A stretch of DNA of 64,000 nucleotides from Smittia aterrima (Eukaryota > Arthropoda > Insecta > Diptera > Chironomidae), in assembly GCA_033063855.1 (NCBI GenBank), contig CP093831.1, forward strand, positions 18,166,001 through 18,230,000. Direction: 5' to 3'. The translations under genes and the position numbers were made by a program. Below are positions 1 through 12,200 of the stretch, in pieces; positions within the stretch are counted from its first letter, which is position 1, and each line of letters starts with the position of its first letter. The notes beneath the pieces are model-generated. The model was not told the origin of the DNA, searched no databases, and was given only the letters and a program-made list of their open reading frames with translations.

Positions 1-14
1 CATACTCATTTTAC

Positions 15-369
15 TTATTTGGATAACCGACAATCTTGATGCCCAAGGAATTTACAGTCAACACTTGTCTCTCAAGTTCTCGCTTAGGCAAAATATAAGT
101 AGCCAACAAATCAAAAACTTCTTTTGAAATGTAGTTACTATCAGGCACCTGAAGTTTAATCGTAGAGCCGAGAGATGCGTGGAATTCCTAAAAAAAGAAC
201 GAGACAGTTGCACAAACATCATATCGTCAGTCCTTGACACTATTTTTGTTTTGAATAATGCCGACGAGGTAATCCCCGTAAAATTGATGACGCATCAACT
301 CACGCTCAGGAATATACACTTTATTAGGCCTTCTCGTCCTGCCAGATTGCTTATGTCAACATTAAACAT
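15..369 (-). CDS. Nprl2: Nprl2, GATOR1 complex subunit (5' end only)
   Basis: Nprl2 is a subunit of GATOR1, the complex that switches off TORC1 at the lysosome when amino acids are short. Only the first two coding exons are in the window: 304-369 (ATG at 369) and 15-187, joined in phase 0 across a 116-base intron with donor GTGAGT and acceptor TTTTTTAG. The second exon ends at a GTAAAA donor at 14, so the gene continues beyond the left edge. The joined product carries the family's conserved N-terminal block: IKCIFLSEFHASLG, then LQVPDSNYISKEVFDL, then a YI.PK.EL segment and a LTVN...KIVGYP segment. It matches the start of Nprl2 as I remember it (cysteine-isoleucine-F-x-SEFH, QVP, ISRELFD). 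An apparent in-frame stop just after this exon lies in the next intron. Confidence 0.85.
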
Positions 370-606
370 GATTGCAAATTGTTATCACTTAGAATTCCAA
401 TGTTTTCGCATTATTTATCGAATGGGTAACTCGAATGAATTTCTCGCAAAAATGGAACCCTAGACTGAAAAATTGAATAACTTGGCGTCTAAAGTTATTT
501 TTACTATTGAAAGGTTCAGTTTTAAAGATTATGTTTATTTCAAACAAAAACAAAGAAAAAGTAATCATGATAAGTTTACTTAAGTACTAAATATTATAAA
601 TAAAAT

Positions 607-612
607 TTTATT
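607..612 (-). terminator. Poly(A) signal of the ZAD-C2H2 gene
   Basis: Minus-strand AATAAA about 10 bases beyond the TAG stop at 621, in an AT-rich stretch that separates this gene from Nprl2. Confidence 0.5.
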
Positions 613-620
613 CATCATTA

Positions 621-2120
621 CTAATGACATTCAATTTTCTCTATATGTAATTTTTTTTGATGCTTTGACACTGAGCTCCTGTCAGAAGCTTTAAACGGAC
701 ACCATTTACAGCTGAAAGGCTTTTCACCCGAATGAGTATTAAGATGGAACTCGAGAGTGTGCTTCGCTGAAAAGGTTTTAGGGCATTCAGTGCAAGAAAA
801 GGATTTTATTTTATCGTGAATAGTTTTCTTGTGATTTTTTAGTGAAGCATATGTCGAAAGCTGAATATTACAAATATCACAGATCTTATTAAACTTGTGA
901 TGGTTGAAGTAATGAGTTACCCATTCCTTTTTGCTTCGATAAGTTCGACTACAAAGATTGCAGGTGACTCCTTTATCGCTTTCAACGAAATCGTCATCAG
1001 TTGCTTGTCGGGCATTACATTTTAAACTTTCTTTGTGAGTTTTAAGATGCTCATCTGTTGAAAATGCTTGGTCACATTGATCACAACGAACATGTGAAAG
1101 GTTGTGGATTTCAAATAAATGCTGATTGAGAGAGATCCTGTTGGAAAATCCTGCGACTTCGCAATGCGTACATTTAAAAGTTTTTCTTATGTTTAAATGA
1201 ATTAGCCTGACGTGCTGCTTTAATGAAAATTGATGTGCAGTCTTAAAATCACAATGTGGACAAGAAAGATTCTTCTCTATCACTTTTATCTTAGTTCCCT
1301 CTTTCTTTCTCGGACGACATGAGAGTCGTTGGCTATGAATTTTTAACAAAGATTCGCAACTGAATTTCTGTTTGCACTTCTGACATTTGAAAGGAGAACT
1401 CTCATCGTGATCTCTTACTGTGTGAAGTTTCAAAGCAGATTGTGTCGTATATTCACGTTTGCAATCACTAACTTTACAAGTGAATTTAAAAGATTTCAAG
1501 TGAACAGCTAAAATGTGTCGCTCGAGATTTTTTTTTCGTTTTTTAGAAACGAAGCTGCAGAGGTCGCAAGCAAAATCTTTCAACGTTCGATTATTTAACG
1601 AGATATTTTGTTGTTTCATATGCGTTTTTTCCTGAAGAGACTTTACTTTTATGCATTTGTTTCTCGTTGATCTTCGTTGGCTATTTCCGCTTTGAACAAA
1701 ACTATCTGCTGTGTCTTGATCGATGAAAGGATTCTCCGTGACAATTTCATCGATCACCTCAAAAATTATTTCGTCTTCTTTTAGTGAATTAATAAGATTG
1801 GAATCTCTTGTTGAAATTGAAAGTTTTAGTTTGGCATCTGCATCGAGACATTTTCGTTTTGTCTCACAAGCTGAGGATACCTGGCTTAGACAATCAAGGC
1901 AAATCATTTCAGGCACATCTTCTGAACGACATATCTAAGAAGAATATTTGATTTAGAAGTAAATGCCAGAACTCAAGAAAATCGCAGTGAAACTTACCTC
2001 AATTCCTGTCAAGAATATCAGCAACTCAGCAAGCGTCTTCCCATCTATTTCAACTATAAACAATGAAAGAAGCCTAATTTTCTCCGACGAGAAGCATATT
2101 CGACAAGAATTCACTTCCAT
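621..2120 (-). CDS. ZAD plus C2H2 zinc-finger transcription factor, 478 aa
   Basis: Probable nuclear DNA-binding regulator of the insect ZAD family. Two exons: 1998-2120 (ATG at 2120) and 621-1934, phase 0, with donor GAG|GTAAGT and acceptor TTCTTCTTAG. The zinc-finger-associated domain is split by the intron. CRIC lies in exon 1 (residues 6-9), and the second pair, CLDC, comes just after the junction. An acidic linker follows. Then come about ten C2H2-type units (roughly residues 155-470), including CDLCSF, CPHCDF, CDICNI, CTECPK and CKWCPF. Two units end in Cys instead of the last His (C2HC). The linker SGEKPF joins the last two, a classic inter-finger sequence. A reverse-strand AATAAA at 607-612 lies just past the stop. 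ZAD proteins usually dimerise through the ZAD. Which orthologue this is cannot be told, because the family expands by lineage. Confidence 0.85.
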
Positions 2121-2266
2121 CGCAAACTTTTGTTTACTTTTTACGGGCGATTTCAATATACGTAAAACTTAGTTTGTGCGACTTCAAATAAAGAGTTCTT
2201 TAATTAAAAATTGCAAGCATAAATTAACATTTGCCATATAAAACGAAATATTTATAAGTAATTCAT

Positions 2267-2272
2267 TTTATT
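2267..2272 (-). terminator. Poly(A) signal of RLP24
   Basis: AATAAA on the minus strand, 24 bases after the TAA stop. Confidence 0.5.
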
Positions 2273-2295
2273 TTCCAAAAGTTCAGAACAGAGAT

Positions 2296-2915
2296 TTAAT
2301 TAGCGAGCATCTCGGCATCGTGCAGCAAGACGCCAGCTGACAATTGCTTTTCCATTTCGCGAGCATCCATGTAATGAACCTCCTCTTCGTCCATCTCCAT
2401 TTCCCTGTCTTGTTGGTCTTCTTTTTCCTTCTTTCTAATGCCTTCCGGTGCTCTGATGAGTGCAATGTTCTTCTGGACATCACGAACGTCGTTGTGGATC
2501 TCACGTTGTGTTCCTTTACGCAAACGCTCCATAACAAAGTGTTTCTCACGACGTTCTTTGATCTCGTTAATCTTCTTGATGGCATCAATGGTCTTTGTCC
2601 ACATCTCGCGATCATATTTCGTTGGAACATTTCGTCGTTTCTCAAACTCGAAGGCTGGATCGACTGTGAGTTCTTTGCTTGCAAGTTTACGATATGCTTT
2701 AGTCCATTTTGCCTTACGTGGGTTCTTCTTTCTGTTGAATGCCTTTCTGCACTTCTTTCGGCAGAATCTGAATTGCTAAAATACATTTTTGTTTTAAAAT
2801 AAATAATCGAGCAATGGAAATTTCTAAAACTTACTTTGCAGTCGTTTCTCACAAAAAGCATTCCATGTCCTGGATAAACTTTGCTTGAGCAGAAATAACA
2901 CGTTTCGATTCTCAT
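2296..2915 (-). CDS. RpL24-like: Ribosome biogenesis protein RLP24 (RSL24D1 type), 186 aa
   Basis: RLP24 is the eL24-like placeholder on pre-60S ribosomes. It joins in the nucleolus and is swapped for eL24 in the cytoplasm. Exon 1 (2835-2915) encodes MRIETCYFCS..YPGHGM.FVRNDCK and ends at a GTAAGT donor. Exon 2 (2296-2775) opens after TTTTAG with FRFCRKKCRKAF. The four cysteines (CYFC and FCRKKC) form the family's treble-clef zinc site. Downstream are the diagnostic NPRKAKWTKAYRK and ELTVDPAFEFEKRRN segments and a long charged helix with IALIRAP. Human RSL24D1 is 163 residues; this one is slightly longer because of an acidic C-terminal tail. A reverse-strand AATAAA lies at 2267-2272. Confidence 0.93.
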
Positions 2916-3304
2916 ATTTGTGCTGTTGTTTGCTTGTTATAACTTGGAAAATATTAAATTAATTGTGGATTTCTCGAAAACGTGTTTTTGTTTTCTCCAC
3001 AATATATTTCTACGGTTGACCACCAGATGGGACCACATATATTAAAATCTGTTTTGAATATCAACCGGTTGGAACGTTAAGAAATTTAGATAAATAAAGA
3101 AATATCGCTTGTGGCTTACATTAATTTTATTGAATTTACCATCTAGAAAAGTAACTTATAACGTAAAAGATCCGCTTCGTTCGTGGCCTCATGACTAATC
3201 ATCTGCACTCCTTAATTTTCATTTCTTTTCAAACGTAAAAGATACATTGATCAAAGCTTCAATTCAAGCAAATTAGGTGCAGAATAGAAGAGTTGCCGAT
3301 TTAT

Positions 3305-3945
3305 TTAGATCTGCCAGCCATGGTCTTCTTGGAATGCTAAATGATTCAATTGTTAGAACTTGAATTATCTTGAAATATTTGATAGTGCTAACCCAAAAAG
3401 AATCCGAAAAGAGTAAAGTAGACAACAACATTTCCTAGAATGTTGAGAACGCAAGCGCCACCCATGATAGATCCTGCCAGCCATAAGACAATCGGTAATG
3501 CGAATGATGAAAATACAATTCCAACTGTTAAGAATATGGACAACTGTAAAAATTGAGAAATGGGGATGATGTTTAGAGATAATTGCAAAAGTAATTCAAT
3601 TCACCTCTAGGCAAGAAGAGTTATCGTAGTTCTGTCGCTTTGAGATCATCGTTGGAAGTGGTGCTGCCATATAGAACAACACCGTGAAGAATGGCCACCA
3701 TCTACAATAAGGTAGAAGAGAAAGCAAAGGTGTAATCAGATTATCTTTGTCGATGATTCATCAAAATTGCGTTTCTACTTGTTATATTCAGGAAGTGCAC
3801 AGGCTAAGATGAGGAACGTGACTCCGATTGATCCGAAGAATGCCAATGTAATAAGCCTGAAAGTAAAGAATTGTTGAAGTCTGCATGATTTTGTAATTGT
3901 TTGTTGGGCTTACGCTTTTGTTTACATCCGCGAAAAAATATTCAT
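3305..3945 (-). CDS. LEPROT/Vps55 family endosomal membrane protein, 125 aa
   Basis: Four-pass membrane protein of the Vps55/LEPROT family, which acts in late-endosome to vacuole/lysosome sorting and lowers surface receptor levels in mammals. I assemble five small exons: 3926-3945, 3779-3856, 3605-3701, 3393-3543 and 3305-3336. All join in frame. Family landmarks are LAFFGSIGVTFLILACALP.YNKWWPFF, then FYMAAPLPTMISKR, LSIFLTVGIVFSSFALP and GNVVVYFTLFGFFL. The C-terminus, AFQEDHGWQI, lies in the last 32-base exon and resembles the family's acidic, Trp-ending tail. Its donor (GG|GTTAGC) is weak; if unused, the protein stops one residue after FFL. The 20-base first exon (MNIFSR and two bases of the next Met codon) is the least certain part. 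Confidence 0.8.
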
Positions 3946-4216
3946 GAAAAGAAAAATCGGAATTTCGTTAGAAATATAAGATTCATGATTAATTGACGTG
4001 ACTGGACGATCAACGAATATGTTTGTCCTTCTAATTCACTTGTTTTTAAGATATTTTTGGCTTCCTAGAGAAGGAATATTTACCTTTTAATCCAGCCATT
4101 GTATTTTCTTTCTTATATTTTATTTCTTAGAATAGCCCCATCTGGTGGATCTGGAATTTTCTTCTTCTTCATGTTACCGTTTCATTTCAAACAAATCGGT
4201 TTAAACTGCAAAACAA

Positions 4217-6147
4217 ATGGCAGAAAATTTAAAATTAGTAGAATCCAAGGTTCTAGCGCAGCTTGGCCTCAGCGAAAAGAACGAATGGGTGCTCTACGAT
4301 GATAAGATGAAGTTACTTTTCTCGTACATTGCTGAGAATTTAGATGAAGACAATATTCTAACAACAGAGGAACTTTGTCAATACGAAGCATTACTTTCGG
4401 CTGGAGGGTTTCTAGAAAGTGACGAGTTGACAGAACAGCTGAAGGAACTCGAAAAGAACTTTCCTGGAATGTTCGACATGACAGATGAATCAATTGAAGA
4501 GATGGAACGTGAGATTGAATTCCTGAAGAAAGATACAGCGGAACGGGAAGATCGCATCATTCGAATGGAGGAAACTCAAAGGAAACAAGAAGTTTCCAAA
4601 GTTTTTATTCAAAAGAAAATTGATGAGCTGGAGTTTCAAGAGCAAGTATTGAAGGAGGAATGTTTAGGAAAAGCGCGAATACTCGAAGATCTTCAAAAGG
4701 CAAATCAAATATTAGTTGCACAAATGAAGGAAACATACATTCAACAAGTAGGTTTCCTTAATATTGAAACTGAATTATTCAAAGCTTATACTTAAACCTT
4801 TTTAGCAAAACCCTCCTTGTTTACTTTATCAAATGCCGTTGGATCAACATTCCCACAAACTCGATCAGTTTACGACTCAGCTTGAGATATTCATGAGAAA
4901 TCGTTTCAATGTCACTAACTTTCCAGAAGATGCCGCAAGAGATGAAGATTCAATTGAAGCTATAGTCGAACGCAAGCAACAAATCATTGAAATCGAGTTG
5001 CAAAAGTTTGATGATGAATTAACTATGGCCGGATTCAACAGCATCATTCGTAATATTTATGAGTTCAAACAAAGATTCGGCGGCGAAGTTAAAGACGTTC
5101 GTTTAATCATCGAAGCTATAGAAAGCGATAACGATAGACTGCAAGTTGAGCTCGATATAATTCGTAAAGAGGCCAGTTTAATGGTTGAACAAAGAACTGA
5201 ACAAAAAATATCGAAAATATTCAACGAACATTTCAAGGCAGTGAACACGCACATGCTGTAATGATAGATCTTAAAAGTATTTTGACAATTTCTAACTCAT
5301 TTTATTGTAGAGAACGACTGGATGCAATCAAATCCGTGAACGATTTATCAGAGAACGTCACTTTGTCTAGTGAGTTGCTTTGGGTTATTATGAATCTTGA
5401 CATCGAAAGATTGAAGAACAGAGTTGATAACACCGAGGAGATGATGCTTGAAAAAAATGATTTCACGAAACGGATGGTAATCATGGTTTTTTTTAAATTC
5501 ACTTTCAAACAATTACCATTTTACAGCGATCGATGAAAGTTTCTGCAACTCGCAACCCATCAGCATCGTTAAACGAATTCTTTGTGAAGAAACTGCAGGA
5601 TGTGTTGATAGAAAATCTTCCACTTGAGCGTACTGATCTACCAAATCTGACGTCGTGTCTTCAAGAGTACATAGGATTTGAAGAAAAGACTCAAAGAGTA
5701 GTCAAAGCTTGTGTAACTCAAGAGAATCTAAGTCAGATTCATCAAGTAATGAGACAAATGTAAGTCCACATACTTTCCTGCATACAAGATTAAAATGGTT
5801 TTATTTTTAGTGAAAACCATTTGGAACTACTTCGTGATTTCGTGATGAATGGTCCAACAAACCGCCCGAAACTCTACGACACGAAACTTTTAATGCAGAT
5901 TTTCGACAGAGAACAAAAAAAGATCGAGATTGAGAGAGCTTACGAAGAAGCGAAGTCAAACTTCAAGAAAAAGATAATCGATCCGTCTCACGATCGCTTC
6001 ATTCGAATGGAGAGAAACCTGTGGATTTATTTCCTCAGTGAGCCGAAGAAAGTTCTGGATTGCATCAAAGAGGTTCAAAAGAAAGCAGCGGAAAAGGGCA
6101 GCGTTAGCTTTAAAGCGATGAACATCACTCTCAACAAATTGAACTGA
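4217..6147 (+). CDS. dgt3: Augmin complex subunit HAUS3 (dgt3-like), 572 aa
   Basis: Augmin binds spindle microtubules and recruits gamma-tubulin to nucleate new ones. Five exons: 4217-4747, 4806-5257, 5311-5476, 5527-5759 and 5811-6147. All junctions are in phase, with introns of about 50-60 bases. The protein is nearly all helix and coiled coil. The N-terminal block (NEWVLYDDKMKLLFSYIAE then DNILTTEEL..YEALL) matches the HAUS3 start, where a short helical fold precedes the coiled coil. Long heptad-rich segments run from about residue 85 to the end. Length is close to the family (human about 600). Insect augmin subunits diverge fast, so the call rests on the N-terminal block and overall layout. 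Confidence 0.75.
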
Positions 6148-6734
6148 AATCGAAATTGATACATAAAGTTTTCGTTTTAAAAATGTTTTTCTTTATTTCG
6201 CTTTCTGAAATCGACAATTTTTTTTAGAGTCCACTTAAGCGCTATCAAAACTGAATTTAAATGGACGCGAATCATTACAAAAATATTTTCGTTCGTGCTC
6301 TTATCACATCTTTCAAAATTATCTGAAGTTACTTCGTACCGAGTCTGAATCTCTATTGGAAACAAAAGCGTGATAAATTTAAATACTTTCAGAGCAATTC
6401 CTTGTTAGTTAAAACGAAACCATGTGAATAAACGTTGCGGGTTTGAACCCAGCAATTCGATGCAGGAAAGCTTAATTTCTCATGCTTAAAATTAATGTGA
6501 AACCTTTCGGAGTGATAAAGGATTAGAATGAATTTTGGCGCTGCTTCCTCTCGACTCTTATCGTATAAAATTTAATTGATGCTTGGACTTTGTCCTGTAG
6601 TGACGGGATTGGGAGACACTAGTAATGGACAGCGCCTTATGGATTAAATATTTTCAGTTTTGAAGATGATTAGACGCGATATCTTATGAAAAATGGTAAA
6701 AGGGGATATGAAGCGAGCTGTGGCTTGATGGAAA

Positions 6735-8079
6735 TTAAGCAGCCTTCTCTTGATCGATTTGATCTTTGGTTGGTAATGGATTCTTCTCCTGAGTCTCGGC
6801 GTGCTTAAGAGAATCTCGCTTGAAGCCTTCAATTCCTGTAATCAACTCAGCTTGCGATTTTTCTTGCTGAATAGCTAGAAGACGAAAGAAAAGATAATTT
6901 TAGATTCAAGAAAATTTGAAACCGTTTAAACTCAAAAGAAAGTTCATCATGCAAAGCTGTAAATACCTTCAATTGGAGGCAAAGGATTTTTCTCGTCTGT
7001 CTCCGTGTGCTTCATTGTGGTTTTGTCGAAGTGCTCAACTCCATTGATCAAACTAATGTGAGCCTTCTCGGCAGCAACAGCTTTAAAGCGAGAAAATCAT
7101 AAAAATATTGCAAAAAAAAGAAGAAATCTCGTGCAAGCAGCTATTTCAATTATGATCTTTTAAGTTCAACATGCAATCAGAAATTCATTAATTCTCATGC
7201 AATGCAGAAGTAGACAAGAACAATTGAAAAACTTACCGTCTTTATCTGGCAACGGATTCTTCTCGTTGGTTTCAGTTCGCTTCAACTTAGTTGAATCAAA
7301 ATTTTCAATTCCAGCGACGAATTGCTGAGTCTTTTCCATCTTGACATCTGAAAGATTTCATTTAAGATTAGGACAAATCGATTGAAAGCTTTCTCGTTAA
7401 TATCGAACAAAGTTAATGGAAAACATTAAAGACTGAACATTTCTGTTAGCAGCAACTTGTTATATCAAGCCGTCATCGTCACGCGCAACAACCACACAAG
7501 CGTAAACCTTCAAGACTCGGCAGGAGAGATTTTTCAACAGTGATCGTCTTCTTCAACTGCGACGCATCAAACTTCTCGACGCTTTGCAACATTTCGAAAT
7601 GTTTCCGTTCTTCTTTTAGCTCTACCATTTTCATTTCCAGTCAATTTGATTCGTGATTAATTTAAGAAGAAAGTTATGGAAGTTTTGTGAAACGAGTTTT
7701 CATCGTTCATGGCGAAAGAATTTATGTTAATTTGGATCAGTGAACCATTCGGGAACGAAACAATGAGAAAAGAAGACTTAATAACGTATTTCAAGTAAAT
7801 CATGAGTGGTGATGAATAAATTAACAAAATGTAAAGTGAGAAAGAAGGTTCAAAGTTGGCCTAATTAAAATGGAAAAAAATCTTTCTTACCTTCAGCTGT
7901 TGGCAGCAAAGCTTTCTCTTCGGTGCTGGCGTTCTTGAGTGATTCAGTAGAGAACGACTCGAGTTGGCTTTTCAAATCGACAGCAACCTTTGGCAAATCT
8001 TTCAATGCTGGTGAGGCCATCTTTAGACGAAACTTTCAATTGACACAAATTAATAGAATTGGAAGAACGAGTTGGGGGA
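6735..8079 (-). CDS. cib: Ciboulot, multi-repeat thymosin-beta actin-binding protein, 164 aa
   Basis: Ciboulot binds G-actin through beta-thymosin/WH2 repeats and promotes barbed-end growth in the cytoplasm. Coding exons are 7891-8020 (ATG at 8020), 7237-7347, 6967-7080 and 6735-6874. Every internal junction is phase 1, so each exon carries one repeat. The start MASPALKDLPKVAVDLKSQL and the repeat cores LKNASTEEKALLP, LKRTETNEKNPLP, MKHTETDEKNPLP and LKHAETQEKNPLP are the LKxTET-type actin contacts. A clean acceptor (TTCTTCTCTTGCAG) precedes base 8079, so at least one non-coding exon must lie upstream. An extra repeat exon sits at 7508-7634 and is listed separately. Family proteins have three to five repeats. 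Confidence 0.9.
7508..7634 (-). other. Alternative ciboulot repeat exon
   Basis: A further thymosin-type module lies in the first ciboulot coding intron: HFEMLQSVEKFDASQLKKTI, then TVEKSLLP. It ends GAAG|GTTTAC in phase 1, as do the neighbouring exons. It can be read in two ways. As a cassette, it starts after GGTAG at 7621 and is exactly 114 bases, the same size as the 6967-7080 exon, giving a 202-residue protein. As an alternative first exon, it starts at the ATG at 7634 or 7628. The stretch before 7621 is poor in pyrimidines, which favours the second reading. Confidence 0.6.
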
Positions 8080-9110
8080 CTGCAAGAGAAGAAAAGAATT
8101 CGGTTATTCGACGACGCGAAAAGTGTTAATATTTTCCGAACAATAACCGGTTTTAATGATTTCTGTCGATGACAGCGAAGGTTAAAAGACGGCGCAATTG
8201 TGATTCTCGCTTCGAATGCAGTGACGAGACGTTGATCAACGATTGAAAGCTTAATCGCACCAATCGTCACCATAAATGGGCACGACGTCACTAGACAACT
8301 TATTTAAATTTTAGTTTTCAAATCGTAATTACATAAATAAAAGAAATCGCATAGAAATTCAGCCGAATAAGGAATTTCCCATCCAACCTCGCTCAAAGCA
8401 CGAACTCCACATGCCTTCCCGCTCCCTCACTTGCTATGATTTGTTATGTACACACATCGAATCCGCAAATCAATAAATTCTATTGCTGGCCTTCGTTATT
8501 CAACATTTAATCCAACATGATCTGAGCACCCAACAAAGTGAAACATTTGCGAAACGTTCTAGTCTTTTATTAATTTTTGCAAACTCGTGCAGACACTCAT
8601 GCGGAGAGGCGCGAAAATTCTTAGTGGTCCGGTCAATTTTCAAAGCGCGTCTTTCATTAATTCTTCGTCTCATGCAATCATTGTCAAACTGAATGAACTC
8701 GAACTATAAAATTTTTCTTTCTTTGTCAACTGTTCGCGACAGAATGACATAAGCTGATTGATGAAAGCTTTTTCGAGAGGATAGAAACCTTTGAGAGTTT
8801 GAATTCAATCCATTCGAGACAAAGTTCATTAATTGCGCGCGAATGTTTCCATCGTCGAAATCGAATCGACCGACACGAGAACGGGAATAAAGAAACCAAC
8901 AACATCGTTACGCGAATAGCTCAAAGAATAATTGAGAAAAGAAGAAAACAACAACGCTCCTAAGGCTTTCGAAAATATTTAGCTAGCAATTGCAAATCGT
9001 TGTTTATGAAATGAGTCATTTGAACCACGCCGGCCTCTTAACGATTTTTTTCCAGCGAAAAATCAATTGACAATCAATCGAATTTATTTCTAAATTAACA
9101 ATTTACTCAC

Positions 9111-9280
9111 GAGCGATTCTTTTATTTATTGCGTTTTGCTGGTTAAGACTAGTTCGTGCATCAATATTTGATAAGAAGCGTCGAGAACTTGGCAGTTTAA
9201 TTACAACCTGCAACGTGGGCAATCGTCGGAGGTAACGACTTGAACAAACGAAACAGAGAACGGTTCAGTGAACTTTCGCT
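9111..9280 (-). other. Candidate non-coding first exon of ciboulot (proximal)
   Basis: A good donor (CGCTC|GTGAGTAAAT, exon end 9111) is followed upstream by a stretch with no long reading frame and an initiator-like TTCACTG near 9270. It could splice to the acceptor at 8080. The 5' limit is approximate. Sequence signals alone cannot prove that it is used. Confidence 0.3.
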
Positions 9281-12200
9281 TGTGTTAGACCGTTTTAAGC
9301 GAGAGATCCACGCAATTTAGCCACTTCTCTTTGTTCTACAATTCTTCATTCCTATCGAATTTATTCTGACGGCTCGCATTGCTCAAATCTTGTAGCTTCC
9401 GCCCACACAACAACGAAGATTCTTGTTAATGCGATCCGCTTGGTAAAGTATAATTTCTGCAATCCTGATTGCCGTTGCGAGGGTGTTGCCAGAGCCACGG
9501 AGTGAAATGGAACAGATAATTAAAGAAAATATCGAGATAATTTATTTGTTGGCCGGACACCGCAAGACGTAAAAGGTAAAATCATTTTCCACATTTGGCG
9601 GATTGCAAGTCATTAAAAGCCGATTCACCTCGATTTGGATTTTCATGAAAATTTGGCAAACTTGCATGAGAAAAAACCAAAAACATTCCCCGAAATATTT
9701 CTACCGGCAAAAACAAGTTAAAAATAAATTTAAGATAAATTTCCATTTCAACGAGGAAAAATTGTTTACGGTTTGCATAAACGTCAGAAAAATAAACGGA
9801 AAGTGTCATCAACGAAGCGATTCAAGAAGAAAATTAAAGGAAAACGTTGAACGTGAAAACTCTCACTGAATGTCAATGACCGTGGATGTGAAAATTTATT
9901 GATTTTCTCTTAGTTCGCCGCTGCACTTCTCTCTCATGAGCATGACAATGCAATCCTGTTGGAAGCTTCAGCTATTGCGCAATCTTCACTATCAGCCGGC
10001 AAAAGAACAAGACAGAGTTTTACTCAAGATGCAATAAAAGTATTTTTGCTTTTCTTCGTGTTCACTTTGGATCATGAAATAAAATTTTATTCCATAGACG
10101 AGACGGAAGAAGTTTTCATCCGCAGATATTGAAAGTTATCTAAGCAGAAGAGTAAAACCTCCTGGGATTGGCCGGCAGACAAAGAATATCGATTTTCACC
10201 CTTGAACTTCCCACATGAATCATTCTCTGCAGTTTCCCTTTTTAATTTTCCTACTTTCCCTCACTACACTGAAGCCATTTGGGTCTTCGATAAAAAACGG
10301 AAACATTGCGAATATTTCCCTTCAATTTGAATACTGATGAGTCAGACAAAATAACGAATGGCAACATGCGGCAAATGAAATTAAAATGTCCAAACTGATG
10401 ACGAATTGTGGAAATCCATTAATCACTTTTGATAAAGCAGATATTCGACTTCGTTCATCTGATTTTTCTCAAAATGAAAATGATTTAAAACACTGAATTT
10501 AATGTTTTTGCGACTCCCTACAAGTGGCGTGATTGAAGCTGGTGCGATAACCATGGAAACAGTTTTGGAATTAATGTGCATTGTTGTTGCTCGCTCGTTC
10601 TTACCGTCTGGTTGCGCAATGAAGAGCTTTTTTCTTGCATCAAAAGTGAAATTGAATTTTCGGAATGGGGTGTAGGATTTGAAAGAAAAAAACTCTTGGC
10701 AACACATGCGAAATCTTTAAAGTGCAGAGAGCCTTAAGTGATTTCTGACTAATTAAGCTCTTGAAATAAATGCACGTGATTGAGATTCAATTATATTTTG
10801 TTCTTGCCCACGCGATAATTCTGATTGGTAATGAAATTCTTCCGGCTTTTCATGCTCGAAAATTCAATTTACCTCTGAAGCCGGAAAATTTGTAGTGTCA
10901 TTGGAGAAGTTTAATTAAATTGGGATTTGCAGGGAGAAATCAAACTCGTTTCGCGTGAAAATTTCGATCGTGAAAATTTCGAATCCAGACAAATCTGAAT
11001 GAAGTAAAAAATACATTGGAATTGCAATGTGCAATTTGGAGAATAAAATTGGCCAACAAATTGGAACGAATTGAGTTCAATCAAAATGATATTCAGCAGA
11101 CAAACAAACTTCACTGCAAGCGGAATTCGAACGTCGACCCAATTGAGATTGAATCAGCAACACCAATACAAGTCTCGCGGTCAGAGAAAGACTGATTCGG
11201 ACGATTTCCATTTGTAAGAACGTGAACCGCATTTCTTTTGAGGACATCGTCGCTTTTTAGACCGGTAAACCTCAACTCGACGAATCGTAAACGTTTTTGC
11301 TCCTCCATGGCCACAAATATCAGAATATTAATAATTGCACAATCCGACTGGAGAGATTTCAATGTTTCTCGCAAAGCAAAAACCTTTTAAACTAAAAGTT
11401 TTAATGTCGCCTTAAATGGGCAACTGCGACTCTCCGACCGATTCCCGATTTGGTGTTTAACAGCTTAACGAGCTACCTGTAACCTGATTTTTCAACTCAA
11501 TTAGCAGCTCCTGAGAGGAATTTTAAGCAAATTGCTGCGAAAATTATCGCAATTCAATTAATATTGTAATTAACTGATGATTGTAAATTGAACTCACTTA
11601 ATCGAATTGAACTTACAAATTATTCAAAGGAAAACACTTTCTTTCGATTCTTGCATTGAATTTAAATTTGTTTCATCAATCGTTCGATTTCTTCAACTAC
11701 CATATGGCACGATCAACAAAAATTCTACTTAATTGCGTTCTTTCTTTTGTCAGCGCAGATCTTAAATGCGCCTCAAAACTTAATCTCGTTGTCTGTCTGC
11801 TCTGAGAGGGAACTTTAGAGATGTAAGTTTGTGTTCATTCTTTAACTCAATCGAGCGTATGTTGACCTCAAATTGTGACACACACCATCGGTGAGTAATC
11901 ATTTTGTTTCTTTCTTTTATGACTCGAGCCCTTGTCGGCCGTGACTTTAAGTAAATCTCACTTTCAATTATTTTCTTGTTACGCCGAACGATTGATTGAT
12001 ATGAAAGTTATTGCGGAATTGGATGGTGGCGCCTGGCCATTTTGGTTTGCGGTGTGAAAGGATTGAATAATGAGATCTCGAATAATTAAGTCTGTGAAAG
12101 AGTTGGTTTAGTAATTTGCTTGAGCTTTCCTCATCTCAGGTTTCAAAAGTCGCTATGACAGTTTTTCATTCCCATCGCAATTTCAGTGAAAAATATTATT

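Noticed and set aside
179..463. 94-codon plus-strand open frame at the left edge
   Set aside because: It overlaps the two Nprl2 exons on the other strand, which have good splice sites and a clear family match.
2344..2802. 152-codon plus-strand open frame with hydrophobic residues
   Set aside because: It is the reverse of the Lys/Glu-rich RLP24 exon, which naturally reads as Phe/Leu-rich; no splice or start context.
3922..3927. ATG directly followed by TAA as the Vps55-family start
   Set aside because: Reading the next donor (AAAGC|GTAAGC) would need translation through TAA; using GTAAAC as donor from the upstream ATG at 3945 keeps frame instead.
6438..6449. GGGTTTGAACCC resembling a tRNA B box
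   Set aside because: No matching A box or cloverleaf arms at the right distance.
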